Positions 25,735-33,211 of a DNA stretch of 64,000 bases are shown here, piece after piece. A program made the translations under genes and the position numbers. The notes beneath the pieces were generated by a model. The model was not told the DNA's origin. It worked only from the letters and a program-made list of their open reading frames with translations, and made no database searches. Numbering within the stretch: the stretch's first letter is position 1; every line of letters starts with the position of its first letter. Origin of the DNA: Taibaiella sp041660405 (GTDB taxonomy: Bacteria > Bacteroidota > Bacteroidia > Chitinophagales > Chitinophagaceae); NCBI GenBank assembly GCA_041660405.1, contig JBAZWL010000022.1, positions 1 to 64,000 of the forward strand, given 5' to 3'.

Positions 25735-26934
25735 TTGATTCAACGTATCGCTATATTCTTATTCGCATCGCTCCTGACAGTTTCTACTGCCAGTGGTGTT
25801 GATCATAATAAGAATATCAGCTTTACGTTTTTTGGAGATACTATAAATACTTCACTTCCTGATTGGGAATTAACTGATTTTAATGCTCCGTTATCCCAAG
25901 CGTCTATCCGCGATTTTTACGAGACTGTAAACGCAAAAAATTATCAGCCACTCATCAATTCCCTTCTGGCCTGTAAAGAAAAGAACCAACTTAATGACTG
26001 GTTATATTATCAACTGATCAGAAGAATGGCGCAACAACTTAGCCCTAAAGGTGAAAACTATAATCGTTACACACTTTATAAGTGGTTTTTGCTAAACAAA
26101 TCGGGATATGATGCAACCCTGGCCATAAGGAAAGACCTCCTGCTGTTCTACGTGCAGAGCGATGATAACATCTACGATATACCGTATTATGTAAAGAATG
26201 ATAAACAGTATGTTTGCCTGAACTATCATGACTTTGGAACCGTAGATTTTGGAGCTGCGGAACCTAATGGCGTCAATGTGTTTATACCGGAAGGTAAAAA
26301 AGCATTCTCTTATAAGATTACCCACATGCCCGATTTTACCGATGCGGACTATGCTGAAAAAGACATTCAGTTTGACTATAAGAATAAAGGCTATCAATTT
26401 AAAATAAAGGTGAATAGCCAGGTACAGAGCCTGTTTGCCAACTACCCTGTTGTGGATTATGAATCTTATTTCAATATTCCTTTAAGTAAGAAAACTTATA
26501 ATTCCCTCATACCTGAGTTGAAAAATACGCTCAAAGATATGAACCAGCGTAAAGGTGTGGATTACCTGATGCGCTTTACACGCAATGCTTTCCCTTATGA
26601 AAATGATCAGGAGAATTTTGGAAAGGAAAAAAGACTTTCGCCTGAACAAACCTTATTAACTAAATACAGTGATTGCGATGATCGCTCAGCCTTGTTCTTT
26701 TGCCTGGTTAAAGAAATATATAACCTTCCCATGATTGTGCTGTTATACCCGCATCATGTAACTATTGCTGTACGTTTTGATAAGCCAACAGGCCATTCCA
26801 TAATGTATAAAAACAAAGAATACGCAGTGTGCGAGCCTACTCCACAATTGCAGGATCTGGCTGTAGGTGAGCTTTCACCTAAATTACAAAACGTTCCATA
26901 CCAGATCGCCTACGCTTACGATCCTGAAAATTAA
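25735..26934 (+). CDS. Exported transglutaminase-like cysteine hydrolase
   Basis: 399 aa starting at a TTG, with a signal peptide (IAIFLFASLLTVSTASG). The C-terminal third has a transglutaminase-like triad: Cys in YSDCDDRSALF, His in LYPHHVTIAV and the acidic position in YAVCEPTPQL. The first 250 residues are a Bacteroidota-specific beta-rich region. No ATG lies near the start, so the TTG is the most likely start codon; a TAACTTTA box lies just upstream. Substrate unknown; cell-envelope proteolysis or crosslinking are both possible. Confidence 0.75.
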   Translation: MIQRIAIFLFASLLTVSTASGVDHNKNISFTFFGDTINTSLPDWELTDFNAPLSQASIRDFYETVNAKNYQPLINSLLACKEKNQLNDWLYYQLIRRMAQQLSPKGENYNRYTLYKWFLLNKSGYDATLAIRKDLLLFYVQSDDNIYDIPYYVKNDKQYVCLNYHDFGTVDFGAAEPNGVNVFIPEGKKAFSYKITHMPDFTDADYAEKDIQFDYKNKGYQFKIKVNSQVQSLFANYPVVDYESYFNIPLSKKTYNSLIPELKNTLKDMNQRKGVDYLMRFTRNAFPYENDQENFGKEKRLSPEQTLLTKYSDCDDRSALFFCLVKEIYNLPMIVLLYPHHVTIAVRFDKPTGHSIMYKNKEYAVCEPTPQLQDLAVGELSPKLQNVPYQIAYAYDPEN

Positions 26935-26951
26935 TAAGACTCCTACAACAA

Positions 26952-27341
26952 TTATTTACCGATATTAAATGGAAATTCCTGTCCGGTAAGGCTTCGGAAA
27001 AGGTTTTGAAATTGATGCAGATAATGTATATGTGGCAAAGCAATCATTGGTCCGTTTTCATGAAGAATGAGCACCTCACCCTCGCCTTTTATTATCATCG
27101 AATGCTCGTTAAACGAAAAGCCCCCCAATAATCTGGTTATATTTTCAATGCTGCAACCAAAAATTCCGGCAGCTTCAAACGTGAGTATTTCCTTACCATT
27201 ATCTTCCTTCGCACTTACTTTCCTGTTTAATAAATCTATAGACAGGATGCGCATGTATTTTTCTGTATCAGGTTTAGCACGATCTTGCGTTGATGCAGGA
27301 TGAATATAGTTTCCGGTTCTCAGGTCCATGAGTTCAATCAT
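26952..27341 (-). CDS. Hypothetical protein of the LRxGN / LHQxQNL family (copy 1)
   Basis: 129 aa. It begins with MDLRTGNYI and ends with HIHYLHQFQNLFRSLTGQEF. The same frame of conserved ends occurs in the 154-aa protein at 59785-60249 (ELRLGNFV and HIKSLHQLQNLYYHLAGEEL). The middle region differs. Proteins with these ends are, from memory, widespread in Bacteroidota and their phages, with no known role. Confidence 0.65.
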   Translation of the reverse strand: MIELMDLRTGNYIHPASTQDRAKPDTEKYMRILSIDLLNRKVSAKEDNGKEILTFEAAGIFGCSIENITRLLGGFSFNEHSMIIKGEGEVLILHENGPMIALPHIHYLHQFQNLFRSLTGQEFPFNIGK

Positions 27342-27531
27342 AATACTTATCTTTTTTACAAGCCGGCAAAGCTAAACAAGTTTTATCCTTTACATAAACA
27401 CTCAACATTTAATTTTCAGAAGCATTCCGAAGATCAATTAAATTTTATAAATCATATTTTTAGATATAAATTTACAAAACGAAAAATGAAGTAATCCTAT
27501 CAAACTCCATTTTATTAATAGTAAATACACC

Positions 27532-29199
27532 ATGAAATTAAAATATTTAATAATTACCTTCTTATGGGGGCTACTCTTAAATTTTTGTTCCTTACATGCC
27601 CAGATTTATACTCCTGTTACACACTTGTCCGGCACACAAAGTGTTAACGGTGTTAATATAACAGTACTGCCAAGCACGACTGGCACCGCTTCTATCAATT
27701 ACTGCGGAGAAGGTTCTTATTGGATTGGCTTTAATGATAATGTAGGTAGCTATACTTATACTTTCAACACTACAGTTAGTTCAGTGAGATTTCGCTTTAC
27801 AGGATTAAACAGTTACGAGGTCATCTCCTTCGCCGTGAATGGCGTGCCTTATACCCTTACTGCAACTAATTTTTCTACATATGCTGGTAGTTGCGGCCAG
27901 GGGCCAGCTGCAATTTCAGGTGGTAACTTATGTGGCACTACAGGTCCGGCAGCTGCAATCGGAGAGGGAGGAGAAATTAATATATCCGGGAGCATTACTT
28001 CTATAAAGGTTGAAGCCAATGGAGTACAGGCGGGCACTTGCTTTGGCGTATATCTCCCATTTTTAGATATACATAGCAATACGCCTGTATGCTCGGGAGA
28101 TACCTTAAAATTGTATGCCCTGCCAGATATAGCAGGAGCAAGTTATTCCTGGACAGGTCCATCAGGTTTTAGTTCAAATGTTCAGAATCCGGTTATCCCC
28201 AATGCAGGCATTAATCAGACTGGCCAGTATTCCGTTACGGCAACAACATCCATACTCTCTGTATCTGGCTCAACTGATGTTACCATTATGCCAACACCTG
28301 TAACAGAAATCATTTTCAATACACCGGTCTGCAAAGGATCAGACCTTTATCTTTCAGCTCCTACCACACTTCCATCCGTTAATTATCATTGGGAAGGCCC
28401 AGGTGGATTTATGGATTCCAGTCCCAACCCGGTAATACCTGATATACAGCAGGCTCAAGCCGGGTTGTATACATTGACTACCACATTAGGGCAATGCACC
28501 TATAGTACTACATCTGAAATTTTAATTCTGGAACCGGTTCATTATACCTTCAGCAAAACTATATGCCACAATGAGCCTTTTCAATTCGATGGAAAAGCAT
28601 TAAATGAAAGTGGAGCATATTATGACACATTAACAGCAGCCAATGGATGCGACTCTGCTATAAAGCTTGATCTTAGTGTACTCCCAGTTCCGGAAATAAG
28701 TGTTTCAAGGGATTTAAGCAAATCTCTGTGCCTAGGAGATTCAACGTTGTTGCAAGCAAATGGTGCAAATAGTTATCAATGGTATATCAATAAACAATTG
28801 ATCGGTAGCCATACCGAAGAGCTCATTCCTTTCCAGGAATTATGGAATAAGATTATGGTTGTCGGCACATTTGAGAATGGATGCAGGGACACTGCAGAAG
28901 CCATTGTCAATACAAATGCCTGTTGTGATTTGTTTATACCTAATGCCTTTAGTCCTAATAGTGATGGATTAAATGATGAATTCGGCCCCGAAACAATTGC
29001 TAATTTTTCAGACTATAAATTAATAATTTTCAATAGCTGGGGCCAGCGGATCTTTGAAAGCCACAATATTGATCACAAATGGGATGGAAAATTCAATAGC
29101 CAGAATGCGGATATCAACAGCTATCATTACTATATCAAAGTCAAATGCCTTGGGGGAACAGAGCAGGTCAGAAAAGGTAATTTTACTTTATTAAGATAG
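27532..29199 (+). CDS. T9SS type B sorting-domain protein with Ig-like repeats
   Basis: 555 aa. A signal peptide (LLLNFCSLHA) is followed by a unique N-terminal domain, two Ig/PKD-like repeats (SYSWTGPSGFSSNVQNPVIP and HWEGPGGFMDSSPNPVIP), and a gliding-motility-type C-terminal domain: CDLFIPNAFSPNSDGLNDEF, KLIIFNSWGQRIFES, KWDGKFN, YYIKVKC. Type B tails direct export through the type IX system and anchoring or release at the cell surface. It is monocistronic; a terminator follows. Confidence 0.9.
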   Translation: MKLKYLIITFLWGLLLNFCSLHAQIYTPVTHLSGTQSVNGVNITVLPSTTGTASINYCGEGSYWIGFNDNVGSYTYTFNTTVSSVRFRFTGLNSYEVISFAVNGVPYTLTATNFSTYAGSCGQGPAAISGGNLCGTTGPAAAIGEGGEINISGSITSIKVEANGVQAGTCFGVYLPFLDIHSNTPVCSGDTLKLYALPDIAGASYSWTGPSGFSSNVQNPVIPNAGINQTGQYSVTATTSILSVSGSTDVTIMPTPVTEIIFNTPVCKGSDLYLSAPTTLPSVNYHWEGPGGFMDSSPNPVIPDIQQAQAGLYTLTTTLGQCTYSTTSEILILEPVHYTFSKTICHNEPFQFDGKALNESGAYYDTLTAANGCDSAIKLDLSVLPVPEISVSRDLSKSLCLGDSTLLQANGANSYQWYINKQLIGSHTEELIPFQELWNKIMVVGTFENGCRDTAEAIVNTNACCDLFIPNAFSPNSDGLNDEFGPETIANFSDYKLIIFNSWGQRIFESHNIDHKWDGKFNSQNADINSYHYYIKVKCLGGTEQVRKGNFTLLR

Positions 29200-29251
29200 G
29201 TCATCTATACAAAGCTCCATTTGGTAATATTCCATAGAATGTTTGAAACAT

Positions 29252-29282
29252 AATAAAAGCCGGATAAATTCCGGCTTTTATT
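29252..29282 (+). terminator. Intrinsic terminator
   Basis: AATAAAAGCCGGA (29252-29264) pairs perfectly with TCCGGCTTTTATT (29270-29282), with a 5-nt loop. Confidence 0.85.
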
Positions 29283-29331
29283 ACTAATGAACATTTGTAG
29301 TTGTGCTGACCATGATCTCTTATTTTCTGAG

Positions 29332-29418
29332 TTAATATTTGTCTTCGTCGAAGAATGTTGGAATAACACCAATACGCTTCAATTTGTTGTACAGTCTAAC
29401 CATCAAAATAGCAGCCAT
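29332..29418 (-). CDS. Candidate small ORF, 28 aa
   Basis: The minus strand reads a clean frame from ATG at 29418 to TAA at 29332. It begins MAAILMVRLYNKLKRIG and ends PTFFDEDKY, with an amphipathic basic helix followed by an acidic tail, which is not typical of random AT-rich sequence. It is alone in the gap and I recognise no homologue. Its expression is unproven. Confidence 0.3.
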   Translation of the reverse strand: MAAILMVRLYNKLKRIGVIPTFFDEDKY

Positions 29419-29553
29419 TTTGTAATTATTTTATAATGAATGTGAATAGCCCATCTTAAGAATACCGTACATTTATATTACCAATTTATAACCCATCGAA
29501 CAAACGTTGATTGTTCTTGTTGTATTCTTTAATGCCCTCAAAAGGAACAATTT

Positions 29554-30942
29554 ATGAATCATTATGATGCAATAATTATAGGCTCTGGACAAGGCGGAAC
29601 ACCTCTTTCCATAAGGCTGGCAAAAGCAGGTTATAAAACAGCACTGATCGAGAAACGCGCTATTGGCGGAACCTGTATCAATGATGGTTGTATTCCCAGT
29701 AAAACTTTGATTGCATCGGCCAAAGCCGCCTACGCAGCATCAAAAGCTCGTGAACTTGGTGTTTATGGTACAGAAAATTATATTGTAAATTTTAAAGAGA
29801 TTGTACGTCGGAAAAGAGGTATCGTGGAACAATTCAGAAAAGGTAGTGAGGCTTCTCTTGAAAAAGCGGAGATGCTTGACGTAATATATGGTACTGCCAC
29901 ATTCACCGGTGAAAAACAAATTTCTGTAACTACTAAAGATGGTGAAAGTGTTTTGTATAGTGCCGATTATTTTTTCATCAATACAGGAGCAAGACCTTTC
30001 ATTCCTGATATTCCCGGATTAAAAAATATTGATTATCTCACCTCCACTTCCATCATGGAACTGGAACAATTGCCTCATCATCTTATTATAGTTGGTGCAG
30101 GATATGTTAGCCTGGAGTTTGCGCAAGCTTTTCGCCGTTTTGGTAGCAAGATTACCATTATTGAGCAACATGATCATATCCTGGAGAAAGAAGACGAAGA
30201 TGTAAGGCAAGCTGTAAGTTCGTTTTTGGAAGAAGAAAAGATTACGATACTTACCGGTGCTGCGATAGAAGATGTAAGTACCAATAGTATGAATGATGTC
30301 GTGATTAGAATTGTAAAAGATGGTACCCATGCTGTAATAACAGGCAGCCATATACTCATGGCTTCCGGCCGTATACCCAATACCGACATCCTGAAGCCTG
30401 AAGCTGCAGGTATCGCTGTAGATGAGCATGGTTATATTAAAGTGGACGATAAACTGCAAACTAATATAGATCGTATATATGCCATTGGAGATGTAAAAGG
30501 AGGCATGGCATTTACACATGTATCCTATAATGATTATCGTATTGTTTATCGGAATCTTGTAGAAAAAGCGGGTCTTTCTACGAATGGCCGATTGATTCCA
30601 TACTGTATGTTTACCGATCCCGAGCTAGGCAGGATAGGCATTACAGAAGCAGAGGCGCGCAAAAAAAATATGAATATTGCTGTAGCTAAACTGGAAATGA
30701 AGAACGCTGCAAGGGGAATTATTGAAAATAAGACAAAAGGTTTTTTAAAAGCGGTAATAGATAAAGATTCTAAGAAAATTCTGGGAGCTTCTTTACTTTG
30801 CAAAGACGGAGGGGAAATAATGAGTGTGTTGCAAATGGCTATGCAAGCCGGGTTCACTTACGAGCAGGTTAAAGAGCATGTTTTTGCACACCCTACCCTT
30901 TCAGAATCATTGAACAATCTTTTCTTTTCCTTAGATAAATAA
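29554..30942 (+). CDS. FAD/NAD(P) disulfide reductase (mercuric reductase / Lpd superfamily)
   Basis: 462 aa, a class I flavoprotein disulfide reductase. The FAD-binding GSGQGGTPLSIRLA is followed by the redox pair in GGTCINDGCIPSKTLIASA. A second nucleotide-binding stretch is VGAGYVSLEFAQAFRRFG. The C-terminal interface HVFAHPTLSES carries the catalytic His. There is no N-terminal HMA domain or C-terminal Cys pair, so mercury reduction is unlikely. It lies 13 bp upstream of egtB and in line with egtD, suggesting a role in low-molecular-weight thiol redox cycling; this is inference from context. Confidence 0.88.
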   Translation: MNHYDAIIIGSGQGGTPLSIRLAKAGYKTALIEKRAIGGTCINDGCIPSKTLIASAKAAYAASKARELGVYGTENYIVNFKEIVRRKRGIVEQFRKGSEASLEKAEMLDVIYGTATFTGEKQISVTTKDGESVLYSADYFFINTGARPFIPDIPGLKNIDYLTSTSIMELEQLPHHLIIVGAGYVSLEFAQAFRRFGSKITIIEQHDHILEKEDEDVRQAVSSFLEEEKITILTGAAIEDVSTNSMNDVVIRIVKDGTHAVITGSHILMASGRIPNTDILKPEAAGIAVDEHGYIKVDDKLQTNIDRIYAIGDVKGGMAFTHVSYNDYRIVYRNLVEKAGLSTNGRLIPYCMFTDPELGRIGITEAEARKKNMNIAVAKLEMKNAARGIIENKTKGFLKAVIDKDSKKILGASLLCKDGGEIMSVLQMAMQAGFTYEQVKEHVFAHPTLSESLNNLFFSLDK

Positions 30943-30955
30943 TGTTACGGAGTTC

Positions 30956-32119
30956 ATGAGTTTAAAAGAGCGATATCAGCAATTACGGCAACGATCAGAG
31001 GCTATATGTTCGGGTTTACGGCCCGAAGATTATGTGGTGCAGCCTATAGTGGATGTAAGTCCGCCCAAATGGCATCTTGGTCATACTACCTGGTTTTTTG
31101 AGACCTTTTTGCTACAGCCATTTGTCAGTGATTATGCGATATTTGACCCTGATTACAATTATGTATTCAATAGTTATTACGAAACTATTGGTGCACGTGT
31201 GATTCGCACTGACCGTGGTAATCTGAGCAGACCTTCTGTATCAGAAGTAATGCAATACAGGGCGTATGTGGACGAGGCTATGTTGGAGTTTCTTGCAGAC
31301 GAAACCAATATTACGCCACAGATCAATGACATTCTACAACTTGGATTCAATCATGAAGAACAGCACCAGGAGCTGCTCATCACGGATATAAAATATATAC
31401 TGGGTAACAATCCCCTGCTTCCCGCTTATACTACGGATTATGAAAAACCGGAAGTAAAAGATATCACTGAAACACATTGGGTTGAAATACCGGAAGGCAT
31501 TTATGAAATAGGTTTCCGCGGTGGTTCTTTTTGTTTTGATAACGAACTGAACCGGCATAAAGTTTTCCTGCACACTTATGAAATACAGTCTTCACCGGTT
31601 ACCAACGAACAGTTCATTGCTTTTATTAAAGATAACGGATACAAAGATTTCCATCATTGGCATGCTGATGGTTGGGAATGGGTTAAGGTCAATAATATTA
31701 ATGCACCTTTATACTGGCAAGAGATAGAGGGTGTCTGGTATCATTATACATCAGACGGTTTATCGCTGGTAGAGTTAAAAAAGCCTTTGTGCCATATCAG
31801 TTATTATGAAGCCTGGGCCTTTGCCTCATGGTGTGGCATGCGCTTGCCTACCGAAGCGGAGTGGGAAATAGCAAGCGACCAGTTTGATTGGGGATATAGG
31901 TGGGAATGGACAGAGAGCGCCTATCTGCCTTATCCTGGATTTGTCAAAGCAGCTGGTGCCATAGGTGAATACAATGGTAAGTTTATGATTAACCAAATGG
32001 TATTGCGTGGCGCTTCGGAGGCTACTACTCCCGGACATAGCCGCAATACCTATCGCAATTTTTTTCAACCCGGATTAAGATGGCAATATACCGGCATGCG
32101 CCTTGCCCGATCCTTATAA
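30956..32119 (+). CDS. egtB: Ergothioneine biosynthesis sulfoxide synthase EgtB
   Basis: 387 aa. The N-terminal DinB_2-like domain has HLGHTTWFFETFLLQPF and LGFNHEEQHQELLITDI, the iron-binding HxxxE/HxxH histidines. The C-terminal FGE-sulfatase domain has MRLPTEAEWEIA, FMINQMVLRGASEATT and SRNTYRNFFQPGLRWQYTG. EgtB joins a thiol (Cys or gamma-Glu-Cys) to hercynine using O2 and non-haem iron. It ends 10 bp before the EgtD start codon, and the two genes form the core pathway. No EgtC amidotransferase is visible. Confidence 0.92.
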   Translation: MSLKERYQQLRQRSEAICSGLRPEDYVVQPIVDVSPPKWHLGHTTWFFETFLLQPFVSDYAIFDPDYNYVFNSYYETIGARVIRTDRGNLSRPSVSEVMQYRAYVDEAMLEFLADETNITPQINDILQLGFNHEEQHQELLITDIKYILGNNPLLPAYTTDYEKPEVKDITETHWVEIPEGIYEIGFRGGSFCFDNELNRHKVFLHTYEIQSSPVTNEQFIAFIKDNGYKDFHHWHADGWEWVKVNNINAPLYWQEIEGVWYHYTSDGLSLVELKKPLCHISYYEAWAFASWCGMRLPTEAEWEIASDQFDWGYRWEWTESAYLPYPGFVKAAGAIGEYNGKFMINQMVLRGASEATTPGHSRNTYRNFFQPGLRWQYTGMRLARSL

Positions 32120-32129
32120 ATATGATGGT

Positions 32130-33146
32130 ATGAAACCAATGGCAATGAATGAATGTAAAGCCAAGCTTGAAATGGCAGATACTTCTTTTAAAACAGATGT
32201 AATAAGAGGTCTTTCGGCAAGGCAAAAATTCCTTGAATCAAAATACTTTTATGATGCTGCAGGCGATCAGCTGTTTCAACAGATCATGCAGAGCCCTGAA
32301 TACTATCTTACCAATGCGGAAATGGAAATCATGCTGTTGGAAAGTGAGTATATTCTGAATGTATGCCGGCAGTTACATGACAGCTTTGACATTGTAGAAC
32401 TGGGTGCCGGTGATGCTTCCAAAACTATACATTTATTGAAACGGGCTTTTGAAAAAGGAGTAGCAGATCATTACTTTCCCATTGATATTTCGGCCAACGT
32501 AATTCAATATCTCAATACTACTTTACCGGAAAAAATCCCGGGCATGGAAGTGGAAGGCCTTGCCGGCGAATATTTCCAAATGCTGGAGGCATTGAATAAC
32601 AGGCGCAATAAGCCGAAGCTGGTTCTCTTTATGGGGGCAACAATTGGTAATATGTTGCCCGATGAAGCACTGGTTTTTTGTAAAGAGTTACATGCGTATC
32701 TTAACGAAGGTGATATGTTGCTTATCGGCTTTGACCTTAAGAAAGATCCCAAAAGGATATTAGACGCCTATAACGATGCAGCCGGTATCACACGCGAGTT
32801 TAACCTCAACTTATTACGGAGGATCAACAGAGAATTGGGAAGCAATTTTAATGTAGAAAAATTTGAGCATTACCCCATTTATGATCCGGGAACAGGCTCT
32901 TGCAAAAGTTATCTGATCAGTAAAGAAAAGCAGTTGGTATCTCTTGATGATGGTACTACTTTTTCATTTGAAAAACATGAACCAATTTACATGGAAGTGT
33001 CGCAGAAATATAATCAGAAAGAAATTACCCTGCTGGCAAAGGAAAGTGGATTTGAGTCTGTAAGTTCCTTCTTTGATCGTAAAAAACTCTTTGTTGATAC
33101 ACTTTGGAAAGTACCGTCACTTAAAAATTTCCTTGTTACAACGTAG
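32130..33146 (+). CDS. egtD: L-histidine N-alpha-methyltransferase EgtD
   Basis: 338 aa from the ATG at 32130; an upstream TTG overlaps egtB and is less likely. The EgtD pattern is present: GLSARQKFLESKYFYDAAGDQLF, TNAEMEIM, VELGAGDASKTIHLL (SAM binding), YFPIDIS and FMGATIGNM, and C-terminal EPIYMEVSQKY. It trimethylates histidine to hercynine, the substrate of EgtB. It is the last gene of the reductase-egtB-egtD operon. Its TAG stop is formed by the start of a dispersed repeat. Confidence 0.93.
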   Translation: MKPMAMNECKAKLEMADTSFKTDVIRGLSARQKFLESKYFYDAAGDQLFQQIMQSPEYYLTNAEMEIMLLESEYILNVCRQLHDSFDIVELGAGDASKTIHLLKRAFEKGVADHYFPIDISANVIQYLNTTLPEKIPGMEVEGLAGEYFQMLEALNNRRNKPKLVLFMGATIGNMLPDEALVFCKELHAYLNEGDMLLIGFDLKKDPKRILDAYNDAAGITREFNLNLLRRINRELGSNFNVEKFEHYPIYDPGTGSCKSYLISKEKQLVSLDDGTTFSFEKHEPIYMEVSQKYNQKEITLLAKESGFESVSSFFDRKKLFVDTLWKVPSLKNFLVTT

Positions 33147-33211
33147 GGACATATTGCGTACGTCCTGTCGTTAATGGATGAGAATGATGGACGCATGCAA
33201 TGCGTCCCTAC
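33141..33211. repeat. Imperfect inverted repeat, GTAGGGAC family
   Basis: GTAGGGACATATTGCGTACG at 33143 is answered by the perfect palindrome GGACGCATGCAATGCGTCC (33189-33207) followed by CTAC. Both flanking convergent genes take their TAG stop codon from GTAG at the two ends of the element. Confidence 0.8.

Larger units (their letters stand above)
29200..29553. other. Intergenic region of 354 bp
   Basis: It holds a terminator for the upstream T9SS gene and a possible 28-codon minus-strand ORF (29332-29418). The rest, 29419-29553, is AT-rich and presumably contains the promoter of the disulfide reductase operon (TATTCTTTA near 29522). Confidence 0.5.

Noticed and set aside
29554..30942. Mercuric reductase.
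   Set aside because: No HMA domain, no C-terminal Cys pair and no mer genes; context points to thiol redox instead.
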